Assembly: GCA_027485165.1 (NCBI GenBank)
Contig: JAIXRN010000018.1
Coordinates: forward strand, 1 to 64,000
Reading direction: 5' to 3'
Source of the DNA: Rubrivivax sp.
GTDB taxonomy: Bacteria; Pseudomonadota; Gammaproteobacteria; Burkholderiales; Burkholderiaceae_C
Length of the DNA: 64,000 bases
The position numbers and the translations under genes are program-made. The notes under the pieces were generated by a model that did not search any database, was not told the DNA's origin, and was given only the letters and a program-made list of their open reading frames with translations. This document shows, piece after piece, positions 42,879-50,583 of this stretch (the first letter of the stretch is position 1; every line of letters begins with the position of its first letter).

Positions 42879-44002
42879 CCGCCACCCACCGCCTCTGGCA
42901 GGCCCTGCGCCGCCGCTGGCGTGCCGGCCGTGTGCGCATCACGGCACCCGAAGGCCGGCTGCGGCCGCAGGCGCAGCCCGGCAGCGCGGTGGTGGTGTGC
43001 GGGCCAGGCTTCGACCAGCGCGTGCCCAACGCCGCGACGCTGTCGCGCCTGGGCTGGTGCCGGGGCTTCGAAGCCCAGGGAATCGCCTACCGCCTGGTCG
43101 ACAGCCGCGCCCTGGCGGCAGAGCTCGATGCGCTCGACGACCCGATGGTGTGGATGTCCTGCGCCGACCACACCACGCTGGACAGCAGCGGCCTGGCTGC
43201 CCTGCGCCGCCATCGCCATGCCGTGCTGGTGGACCCGGCTTTTCCGGACAGCACCGGCTGGCTGGCAGAACGCGGCTTTCCGCCGCTGGCGATGGACGCG
43301 CCCGCCATGGCGCGCGTGCTGTCCACGCGGCCACGCTTTGTCTTCACGATCGCCGCTGCGTCGGGGCTGGCGTTCTACGAACACTGGGTGCAAACCGGGG
43401 TGTCGCTGGTATCGCTGCCGCTGGCCTTCGACCCCCCGCGCGACACGAAACCGGGCAGCCAGGCCACTGTGCCCGCACACGACATGGTCTTCGTCGGTGG
43501 CTATTGGCACTACAAGGGCCGGCAGTTCGCGCAGTACCTGCAGCCGCATGCCGGCCGGCTGTCGGTCTACGGCTGGTCGCACTGGCCTTACGGGCGCTAT
43601 GGCGGGCAGCTGCCGGCCGAGCAGGAGGCGCCGCTGTACCGCGCAGCGCGCGTCTGCCCGGTGATCAACGAGCCGCATGTCTCGATCATGGGCATCGACA
43701 TCAACGAACGCGTCTTCAAGGTGCTGGGTGCTGGCGGTCTGGCACTGACCGACGCCACACCGGCCTACCGCGACTGGTTCTCTGCCGACGAACTGCTGGT
43801 GCCGGCGTCTGTGGGCGAATTCCATGAATTGGCGCGGGCGCTGATGGCGGGCGAAATCGACGGCACGGCGCTGCGCCGCAGGGGCCAGGCCGCCGTGCTG
43901 GCGCGCCACACCTATGGCCATCGCGCGGCCCAGTTTGTCGACTGGATGGACGGTCCCACGCGCCAGGCCGTGCGCCGGGACCACAGCGGCGCGGTGTGCT
44001 GA
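42875..44002 (+). CDS. Glycosyltransferase of the CgeB/DUF3880-like group
   Basis: A 375-residue putative cytoplasmic glycosyltransferase. The N-terminal half is poorly conserved; the C-terminal half has the GT-B pattern seen in CgeB-like proteins: VFVGGYWHYKG, then NEPHVSIMGIDINERVFKVLGAGGLALTDATPAYRDWF and a VPASVGEFHELARALMAG helix. Donor and acceptor cannot be read from sequence. The start ATG overlaps the flippase stop (ATGA); the frame is open upstream but only as an antisense-free overlap. Confidence 0.8.
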   Translation: MTATHRLWQALRRRWRAGRVRITAPEGRLRPQAQPGSAVVVCGPGFDQRVPNAATLSRLGWCRGFEAQGIAYRLVDSRALAAELDALDDPMVWMSCADHTTLDSSGLAALRRHRHAVLVDPAFPDSTGWLAERGFPPLAMDAPAMARVLSTRPRFVFTIAAASGLAFYEHWVQTGVSLVSLPLAFDPPRDTKPGSQATVPAHDMVFVGGYWHYKGRQFAQYLQPHAGRLSVYGWSHWPYGRYGGQLPAEQEAPLYRAARVCPVINEPHVSIMGIDINERVFKVLGAGGLALTDATPAYRDWFSADELLVPASVGEFHELARALMAGEIDGTALRRRGQAAVLARHTYGHRAAQFVDWMDGPTRQAVRRDHSGAVC

Positions 44003-44003
44003 G

Positions 44004-44909
44004 ATGGCTGCGCCGACACACCCGATCGCAGACCCCTACGCCGAGCCCCCCACAGGGCCGGCCCAGGTGGTGGTGCGTCTTCGCGGTGGCTTGGGCAACC
44101 AGATGTTCCAGTGGGCCGCCGCCTATGCCCTGGCCCGACGCCGCGGCACCACGGTGGCCGTGGACCTGCGCGAACAGCCAGCGGACGGGCCGCCAGCGCC
44201 GTTGTTCCGCTGGCAGGTGCCGGCGCAGCCCCTGCTGCGCTGGCAGGCCTGGCGCTACAGCCGGCCCGCCCTGGTGCTGGCGCGGCGCCAGGGCTGGGCC
44301 GCGCAGGTGCTGGGCTGCCATGCCGAACGCAGCCTGCGCTACGACGCGGCCCTGCAGCGCCACCGGCTGCCGGTACTGCTGGACGGCTACTACCAGAGCG
44401 AGCGTTACTTTGGCGACGCCCGGGCGGCCCTGCAACAACACTTCCAGCCGCGCTGTGCGCTGACGCCCCGCCAACAGGCCCTGGCGCAGACCGTGGCCCA
44501 GGGCGTGGCCGTGCACGTGCGGCGTGGCGACTACGCCAGCCGTGCCAGCGTGGCGGCCACGCACGGCACCTGTGAGCCGGCGTACTACGCCGCTGCGGCC
44601 CGGCTGGTGGCCCAGCGCACAGGGGTCAGCCGCTTCGTCGTCTTCAGCGACGACCCCGCGTGGGCGCGACAGGCACTGCACCTGCCTGGCGACGTGTCGT
44701 TCGTGGAAGGCCACGCCAGCGCGCCAGAAATCGACCTGCACCTGATGTCGCTGGCACGCCACCACATCTGCGCCAACAGCACGTTCAGCTGGTGGGGGGC
44801 CTGGCTGGCCCGCCAGCCGCGGCAGCTGGTGGTGGCGCCCCAGCGCTGGTTTGCCACGCCGACACTGGATGCCAGCGACATCGTCCCCGCGCACTGGATA
44901 CGCCTGTGA
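44004..44909 (+). CDS. GT11 alpha-1,2-fucosyltransferase-like glycosyltransferase
   Basis: A 301-residue transferase of family GT11. The donor-binding motif VVVRLRGGLGNQMFQWAAAYALA is near residues 22-44, the diagnostic HVRRGDY motif is near 168-174, and the late FVVFSDDPAW and HHICANSTFSWWGAWLA motifs are canonical. GT11 enzymes use GDP-fucose (or a GDP-sugar close to it) to make alpha-1,2 links, so the polymer probably contains fucose or a similar 6-deoxy sugar; no GDP-fucose synthesis genes are in the window. One base separates it from the preceding stop, and it overlaps the next gene as GTGA. Confidence 0.9.
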   Translation: MAAPTHPIADPYAEPPTGPAQVVVRLRGGLGNQMFQWAAAYALARRRGTTVAVDLREQPADGPPAPLFRWQVPAQPLLRWQAWRYSRPALVLARRQGWAAQVLGCHAERSLRYDAALQRHRLPVLLDGYYQSERYFGDARAALQQHFQPRCALTPRQQALAQTVAQGVAVHVRRGDYASRASVAATHGTCEPAYYAAAARLVAQRTGVSRFVVFSDDPAWARQALHLPGDVSFVEGHASAPEIDLHLMSLARHHICANSTFSWWGAWLARQPRQLVVAPQRWFATPTLDASDIVPAHWIRL

Positions 44910-45673
44910 ACGAGCAGCTGATCTTTTCGGTGCTGATGGCGGCGCACCGGCCCGACGCCCACCTGGCCGACGCGCTGCGCAGCGTGGTGCAGGCCCTGCA
45001 GGGCCATGCGGCCGAGCTGGTGGTGGTGGCCAACGGCGCAGAACGCGAACAGGTGGCGCGGCTGGCCCAGGCACAGACGGCAGGCGTGCGCACACGCGTT
45101 GTCGTGTCCGAACTGCCGTCGCTGGCCTATTGCCTGAACCGCGGGCTGGAGCTGGCAGAAGGCGAATTCGTGGCGCGCTTCGATGCCGACGACCTGTGCC
45201 AGCCCGACCGCTTCCGCGTGCAGCTGGCGCAGGCACGCGCCAGCGGCGCCGACTTCGTGTTCGGCGCCGCGCGCGACGTCGACACCGCTGGCCAGCCCAC
45301 CGGCCATACCCGCCGGTCCACCACGCAGCTGTGGAGCCGCTGCGGGCCCGTGCACCCCACGGCTTTCGCGCGCCGCAGCGCGCTACTGGCCCTGGGCGGC
45401 TACGGGCAGCTCGACGCCAGCGAGGACTACCACCTGTGGCTGCGTGCCGCCGCTGCAGGCTGCAGCCTGCACGCCGACCCGCAGGTGGTGATCGACTACC
45501 GCGTCCATGCGCTGCAGGCCACGGGCCGGCAGCGGCTGGCCGACACCTTCGCAGCCAACGCCGGCTTCAAGCTCACGCAGGCGCTGCGGCAGAACTCGCC
45601 GGCCCTGCTGGCGGGTGCCTTGCTAGACCTGGGGCGCTTTTGCTGGCGACGATGCGCGAACGCGTTCTCGTGA
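44906..45673 (+). CDS. Family 2 glycosyltransferase
   Basis: A 255-residue GT-A fold enzyme. The N-terminus IFSVLMAAHRPDAHLADALRSVVQAL, the metal-binding DxD region FDADDLCQPDRFRVQL and the later LDASEDYHLWLRAAAAG motif are typical of GT2 enzymes that invert sugar-nucleotide donors. It starts at GTG 44906, overlapping the fucosyltransferase stop (GTGA), and runs 22 bases into the next gene. Substrate is not predictable. Confidence 0.9.
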   Translation: MNEQLIFSVLMAAHRPDAHLADALRSVVQALQGHAAELVVVANGAEREQVARLAQAQTAGVRTRVVVSELPSLAYCLNRGLELAEGEFVARFDADDLCQPDRFRVQLAQARASGADFVFGAARDVDTAGQPTGHTRRSTTQLWSRCGPVHPTAFARRSALLALGGYGQLDASEDYHLWLRAAAAGCSLHADPQVVIDYRVHALQATGRQRLADTFAANAGFKLTQALRQNSPALLAGALLDLGRFCWRRCANAFS

Positions 45674-46731
45674 TCTCCAACATGTACCCGTCTGCGGCGG
45701 ATCGTGCCCATGGCAGCTTCGTCGAGCGTTGCGTGCTCGGCTTGCAGCAGCAGGGCGTGCCGGTGGACATCGCGGTGATGCCGCGTGCCGCAGGCCCGCT
45801 GCACAAGCTGCTGGCCTACCTGGCCTTCGCGGCGCGGGCCAACTGGGCCGTGCTGCGCGGGTCGCACACGGTGGTGTGGGTGCACCAGCCGCTGCATTCC
45901 TTGCTGGCGGCATTGCCGGCGTTGTGGCTGCGGCCGCGTCCGTTGGTGCTGAACTTCCACGGCCACGACCTGCAGCCGGTGACGCGCCGTGGCTGGGTTC
46001 TGCAGCGCCTGCTGCGCCCCCACTTCCGCCAGGCCGCGAGGGTGGTGCTGCCGTCGCGGCGCTTCCAGCAGCTGTTCGACAGCCGCTTCGGCGCTGGCCG
46101 TTCGTGGGTGTTCCCGTCGGGTGGCATCCAGCCCTGCCACCTGGCGCCGGCACCGCCGCTGGCGGAGCGGCCACGGGGCGTGCTGTTCCTGTCGCGCTGG
46201 GTGGCGGGCAAGGGCTGGCAGGAAATGCTGGACATCGCGCGCCAGCTGGCTGCGGCAGGCCCGGGCTGGTCGATGACGCTGGCCGGTGTGGGGCCCGACG
46301 GCGAACGCATCCGGCACGCCGTCGCCAAAGCCGGCCTGCAGCACCAGGTGCAGCTGGTGCATTGCGACGACGCGGCCACCGCCGCACGGCTGATGCGTGA
46401 ACATCGCTTTTTCGTCCTGCCCACGCACTTCGACGAATCGCTGGCGCTGGTGAACCTGGAAGCCATGGCCGGCGGCTGCGTGGTCATCAGCCGCGACTTC
46501 GCAGCAGCGCGCGAATACATCCTGCAGGGGCACACCGGCTACCGCGTGCCTGGCGAAGACTTCGCGCAGCACTGCAGCGCGTTGCTGCTGCAGCTGCAGG
46601 CCGACCCGGAAGCCGCGCAGCGGCTGGCCGATGCCGGCCGGGAAGCGGCAGGCCGCTGGGCCGAGCCGCGCGTGATGGCCACCCTGCCTGCGCTGCTGGG
46701 GCTGCGGGGGCTGCAGGGGGCAACACCGTGA
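45652..46731 (+). CDS. Family 4-type glycosyltransferase
   Basis: A 359-residue GT-B enzyme: N-terminal acceptor domain (VLVISNMYPSAADRAHGSFVERCVLGL), then the donor domain with GVLFLSRWVAGKGWQEMLDIARQL, a UDP-sugar region LPTHFDESLALVNLEAMAGGCVVIS that carries the E-x7-E-like pattern of GT4, and GYRVPGEDF. It is a retaining transferase adding a sugar to the repeat unit. The ATG at 45652 lies inside the end of the GT2 gene. Its stop overlaps the polymerase start as GTGA. Confidence 0.9.
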   Translation: MRERVLVISNMYPSAADRAHGSFVERCVLGLQQQGVPVDIAVMPRAAGPLHKLLAYLAFAARANWAVLRGSHTVVWVHQPLHSLLAALPALWLRPRPLVLNFHGHDLQPVTRRGWVLQRLLRPHFRQAARVVLPSRRFQQLFDSRFGAGRSWVFPSGGIQPCHLAPAPPLAERPRGVLFLSRWVAGKGWQEMLDIARQLAAAGPGWSMTLAGVGPDGERIRHAVAKAGLQHQVQLVHCDDAATAARLMREHRFFVLPTHFDESLALVNLEAMAGGCVVISRDFAAAREYILQGHTGYRVPGEDFAQHCSALLLQLQADPEAAQRLADAGREAAGRWAEPRVMATLPALLGLRGLQGATP

Positions 46732-47936
46732 GCCTGGCCCCGCTGCTGCTGCTGCTGGCTACCGACGTGGCCAATGGCTGCGTGGCCCTGGTCACCGGCG
46801 AGCCGGCCACGGCAGCGGCCCTGGTCGTGAAGGCCGCGGTGGCACTGTGGCTGGCGGTGCAGGTGCGCTGGTCGGGCACGCTGGCACTGGCGTTGCTGCT
46901 GCCGCTCGCGTGTGCGGCGGCCTACCTGGGGCTGCGGCCCGACGCGCTGCGCGCGTCGCAGCTGGAAACCAACCTGCTGCTGGCCAAGACTGCCGGCACC
47001 ACGCTGTTGCTGGCGCTGGCCGCAGCCCATGTGCGCGCGTTGCCGCCGCAGGATGTGGCGCGTTACCTGCGGCTGGTGCTGCTGGTGATGGCAGCTTCGC
47101 TGGCCCTGGGCGTGGCCGGCATCGGCCACGACCGCTATGGCGACGACGAGGCCTTTCTCAGCGCCAACGGCTTCATGCCTGCCGGCAACGAGCTGAACCT
47201 GGCGCTGGTGGCCCTGTTCTGGTGGCTGTGCAGTCGACGGGCAACTGGGCTGGCCAGCGGCCTGGACAAGGCCTTGTTCTGGCTGTGCCTGGGCCTGCTG
47301 GTGGTGTCGGGCAGCAAGACCACCATCGGCGGCGCGGCCCTGTGCGCGCTGTGGTTCCAGCGCAGCCACCCGCTGCGCCTGCTGCTGGCTCTGCTGGTGG
47401 CCGTGGTGGCGTGGCGGGTGCTCATGGCCACCGGCGCACTGGACCGTTGGATCTTCTTCTTCGGCGTGCATCTGGAACAAGGTCTGCTGTCGGCCCTGAC
47501 CGGCGGGCGCTTCGGCCGGGCCGCCGATGCCGTCGACGCGCTGCACCTGCTGCCGCCGCAAGGCAGCGCCTTCATGGCCAGCCAGGGCTACGTGGAATCT
47601 GACCCGCTGGACCTGCTGCTGAACTTCGGCTGGGCCGGCGTCGTGTTGATGCTCACGTTCGCCGGGGTGCTGTGGAAAGTGGCGGGCGGCCAGGCCCTGC
47701 CGTGGCTGATCGTGCTGGCGGCCAGTGTGCTGGCAGGCCATGTGGTGTATTCGGTTTTTGCCGCACCGGTGCTGGCGGCTGCGCTGTGTCCGGTCTGGCG
47801 CGGGCGGGCCGTGCCGTGGTCAGGCCCGCTGGCCGAACAAGCGGCTGGCCGCGTCGGGCCCCACGCTGGCGGCCAGGTCGCGGGCGAAGCGGTCGTGCAG
47901 CGCGAAGGCCAGCTCGGGGCTGCGGTCCACCGATGA
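46728..47936 (+). CDS. O-antigen ligase/polymerase-like membrane protein (Wzy-like)
   Basis: A 402-residue membrane protein with about ten hydrophobic segments and a larger loop, as in Wzy/WaaL-like polymerases that join repeat units in the periplasm. The segment FLSANGFMPAGNELNLALVALFWWL and VVSGSKTTIGGAALCALWFQ fit the family pattern. It starts at GTG 46728. The last 39 or so codons, after VWRGRAVPWSGPLAEQAA, lie antisense to the end of epsI and are not hydrophobic, so they may be a read-on tail. Last gene of the plus-strand EPS operon. Confidence 0.82.
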   Translation: MSLAPLLLLLATDVANGCVALVTGEPATAAALVVKAAVALWLAVQVRWSGTLALALLLPLACAAAYLGLRPDALRASQLETNLLLAKTAGTTLLLALAAAHVRALPPQDVARYLRLVLLVMAASLALGVAGIGHDRYGDDEAFLSANGFMPAGNELNLALVALFWWLCSRRATGLASGLDKALFWLCLGLLVVSGSKTTIGGAALCALWFQRSHPLRLLLALLVAVVAWRVLMATGALDRWIFFFGVHLEQGLLSALTGGRFGRAADAVDALHLLPPQGSAFMASQGYVESDPLDLLLNFGWAGVVLMLTFAGVLWKVAGGQALPWLIVLAASVLAGHVVYSVFAAPVLAAALCPVWRGRAVPWSGPLAEQAAGRVGPHAGGQVAGEAVVQREGQLGAAVHR

Positions 47937-48536
47937 CAGGCGCACCAGCAACCCGTCGGGTACTTCGCCCCGCAGGCCATGCGCCAGGGTCGCGCGGCGC
48001 CAGTCCAGGCCGAAGCGCACCACGCGCGTGCCCAGCACCAGCCAATAGGTCACGGGCTCCTGCCGCGGCCCGCGCGTGACCAGGCGCGTCGCTGGCAATT
48101 GCCGGTCGCCCAAGTCAACGACACTGCCCTCCCCCAGCTGACGGACGCTGAAGCCCTGACCGGCGTAGCAGACCTCGGGCCGGTGCAGCACGGCTTCACC
48201 ATGCTGCTGGCGGCTGTAGGCCAGCGACAGCATCACCAGGCGGCCCTGCGGGTTGACGTAGGCCCGCGCCAGCGTGTCGTCGTAGACCCGCTCCAGTGCC
48301 TGCTGCACGTCGGGCGCTGGCGGCACCAGGCGCACCTGGCTGGCCACGCGCCAGCCGGTCAACGTGTCGGGCACCAGGCTGGCCAGCGGCTGCGGTGGGC
48401 GCGCATCGGCCAGCAGGCGGCGCGGCACCAGCTGGCTGGCCAGCATCGACGCCCCGGCCATCGTGCAGGCCAGCCCGGCCGCCAGCAGCAGCTGCCGGCG
48501 TTCGCCTGGGCTCAGTCGCGCGCGCTGCGCAGCCAT
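47820..48536 (-). CDS. epsI: Exosortase-associated protein EpsI
   Basis: A 238-residue protein with one N-terminal membrane anchor (LLLAAGLACTMAGASMLASQLV) and a periplasmic domain with the EpsI hallmarks: DTLTGWRV, YDDTLARAYVNPQGRLVMLSLAYSRQQ, HRPEVCYAGQGF (conserved Cys) and TYWLVLGTRVVRFG. EpsI accompanies exosortases in EPS loci and is believed to aid polymer export or sorting. Its start overlaps the exosortase end by 25 bases. Its 3' end overlaps the wzy-like gene on the other strand by 117 bases. Confidence 0.9.
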   Translation of the reverse strand: MAAQRARLSPGERRQLLLAAGLACTMAGASMLASQLVPRRLLADARPPQPLASLVPDTLTGWRVASQVRLVPPAPDVQQALERVYDDTLARAYVNPQGRLVMLSLAYSRQQHGEAVLHRPEVCYAGQGFSVRQLGEGSVVDLGDRQLPATRLVTRGPRQEPVTYWLVLGTRVVRFGLDWRRATLAHGLRGEVPDGLLVRLSSVDRSPELAFALHDRFARDLAASVGPDAASRLFGQRA

Positions 48537-49417
48537 GGAACCAGCGTCAGCGCCTTGTCGGTGGCGTAGACCAGCAGCAAGGCCACGGCGAACAAGGTGG
48601 CGGCCGAGAAGTCGTGCCCGAAGCCCCGCCCGGCGGCCTCGCCGGCGTGCAGCGTGATCAGGCTCAGCAGCAGCACGCGCACCACGTTGGCGGCAAAGGC
48701 CAGCAGCGGAATGCACAGGGCCAGCACCACCTTGTGCGACAGGCTGCGGTCGGGCAGCAGGCTCATGTACAGCAGACCCAGGGCTTCCAGCGTGAACACC
48801 GAATTGAGCCCGGCGCAGGCGTCCGCCACCAGCAGCTGGTAGGGCCCGATGGTGATGACCACGCCCGCCCGGCCGACCGCGTGGCCGGTGTGCGCCAGCA
48901 GGTCCACCGCCACGGCCGACACCGCCAGCTTCAGGGGCTGCGTCGTGGCTTCCACCCAGCTGGCCGGCCAGGGCACCATGAACAGCAGAAAGCCCAGCGG
49001 GAACGCAGCCGCCCGCACCCCGGCGGGCCCCGCGAACAGCAACAGCAAGCCCGAAACCACCGGCAGCTGCGCCGCCATCTGCAGTGTGGGAATGCCTTGC
49101 GACTGCCCGAGCACCAGCAGCAGCAGCCCGGCGCCGAAAGCAGTGCCGCCGGCCCAGGCTGTTGCAGGCGCAGGGCTGGCCGCGTGCTGCGGCAGTGTGG
49201 CCAGCAGGCCGCGCCGCTGCCACAGCAGCCAGGCGGCCAGCACGCCGATCAGCGGGCCATGGCCATGGGCCTCTTCAGCCCAGAGCCCGCCTGCCAGGCC
49301 GGCATAGGACGGGCCGAACAAGGCCAGCCAGCCCGCGGCCAGCACGACCAGCAACGCGGGACGGTGCACGCCCAGCTGGGGCCCTGCGATGGCCCCCGCG
49401 GCTGCGGGCAGTGTCAC
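48512..49417 (-). CDS. xrtB: Exosortase B (XrtB)
   Basis: The transpeptidase-like membrane enzyme that recognises PEP-CTERM signals. The 301-residue protein has about eight membrane segments and the full catalytic set: Cys201 in VADACAGLNSVFTLEALGLL, Arg247 in AANVVRVLLLSLITLH and His268 in GFGHDFSA. The QLLVADACAGLNS context and the paired EpsI match the B-type exosortase. It starts at GTG 49417, overlapping the chain-length gene stop as GTGA. Its likely substrate in the window is the PEP-CTERM protein at 32057-33013. Confidence 0.92.
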   Translation of the reverse strand: MTLPAAAGAIAGPQLGVHRPALLVVLAAGWLALFGPSYAGLAGGLWAEEAHGHGPLIGVLAAWLLWQRRGLLATLPQHAASPAPATAWAGGTAFGAGLLLLVLGQSQGIPTLQMAAQLPVVSGLLLLFAGPAGVRAAAFPLGFLLFMVPWPASWVEATTQPLKLAVSAVAVDLLAHTGHAVGRAGVVITIGPYQLLVADACAGLNSVFTLEALGLLYMSLLPDRSLSHKVVLALCIPLLAFAANVVRVLLLSLITLHAGEAAGRGFGHDFSAATLFAVALLLVYATDKALTLVPWLRSARD

Positions 49418-50583
49418 GGCGTAGCGCGCCGGCGCCCCGGCAAGGCCGCCTGCACCTGCTGCCAGCGCTGCAGCAGCCGCGGGTCGTTGCGTGCCAGGGC
49501 CATGCGATGGCGCGCCACGATCCAGGCCGCATGCGCCAGCAGGGCCGCTGTCGCCCCGGCGAAGACCCACAGCATGGGCCGCGGGCTGCTGGGCCACATG
49601 GGGGGTACGGCGCGGTCCAGCACCTGCAGCGGCACGGGTTCGGCAGCCTCGTCCACGCGCGCAGCCTCGGCCTGGCGCGTCAGGCCTTCCAGCAGCAGCT
49701 CGGCCTGCCGGAATTCCCGCATGCGGGCCACGAAGTCGCCGCTTTCGCCCACGCGGGGTGCCGCCTGACGGGCGCGCTGCAAACGCAGGGCCTGCAGCTC
49801 GGTCAGCGCCTGCTGCACTTCGGAACTGCCTTCGGCCCGCACCCGCCGCACGGCGCTGAGGCGCACTTCCGCCGCCGCGATCTCGGCCTCGCTGCGCGCA
49901 AAGCCTTCGGCCGCGCCGCGCGTCTCGACACGCAGCGCAGCCCCGTCATAACCCGAAGCCTGCAGCTTGAGCCGGGCCGCGTCGAGCGCGGCGCGGGATG
50001 CCGTGATCTGCGTTTCATAAAACGCGCGGCGCTGGCGCGCTTCGTCCAGCGCGAAGCCACGCAGCACGGCGCGCAGTTCCTCGATCAGTTCGTTGGCCAG
50101 CGCGGCGGCGCGCTGTGGCTGTTCATCTTCCACGAAGATCTGCACCACGCCTTCGCGACGGCCCACCACCACGTCGATGCGCGGCATCAGGCGCGCGCGC
50201 ACGGCTGCTGCGTCCGGCAACCGCCAGGCGCGCTGCAGGTCGAAGCGCTGGGCAATGCGGTCGGCCACCAGCTGGCTGCGCAGGATGGCCACCTGCTGGT
50301 CGATGGCCGTGGTGCCGCTGCCCACCAGCCCGGCGATGGCCGGGATGGCATTCGTCACCCCGGTTTGCGATGGGCGCAGCACGGGCTGCACGACAAAGCT
50401 GGCGCGACCGGTGAAGCGCACCGGCTGGATCACCGCCAGGGTGCCGCTGACCAGGATGGCCAGCACCAGCGTACCCACCAGCCACCAGCGGCGGTGCCAC
50501 AGCGGCAGGCTGACTTCCAGCCAGCCCAGGCTGGGCGGCGGCGCGGGCCAGGCGCCTTCCGGGTGCTGGCCATCGCCCATCAT
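49414..50583 (-). CDS. Polysaccharide chain-length determinant protein (Wzz-like)
   Basis: A 389-residue inner-membrane protein with a helix near each end (RRWWLVGTLVLAILVSGTLAVI and MLWVFAGATAALLAHAAWIVA) and a long periplasmic coiled-coil between them, the plan of Wzz/PCP-2 proteins that set polymer length. The conserved RFTGRASFVVQPV region and IDQQVAILRSQLVADRIAQRFDL segment fit EpsF-type members of exosortase clusters. It has no C-terminal tyrosine-kinase domain, and no separate kinase gene is nearby. The start overlaps the export gene stop (ATGA). Confidence 0.88.
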   Translation of the reverse strand: MMGDGQHPEGAWPAPPPSLGWLEVSLPLWHRRWWLVGTLVLAILVSGTLAVIQPVRFTGRASFVVQPVLRPSQTGVTNAIPAIAGLVGSGTTAIDQQVAILRSQLVADRIAQRFDLQRAWRLPDAAAVRARLMPRIDVVVGRREGVVQIFVEDEQPQRAAALANELIEELRAVLRGFALDEARQRRAFYETQITASRAALDAARLKLQASGYDGAALRVETRGAAEGFARSEAEIAAAEVRLSAVRRVRAEGSSEVQQALTELQALRLQRARQAAPRVGESGDFVARMREFRQAELLLEGLTRQAEAARVDEAAEPVPLQVLDRAVPPMWPSSPRPMLWVFAGATAALLAHAAWIVARHRMALARNDPRLLQRWQQVQAALPGRRRATP

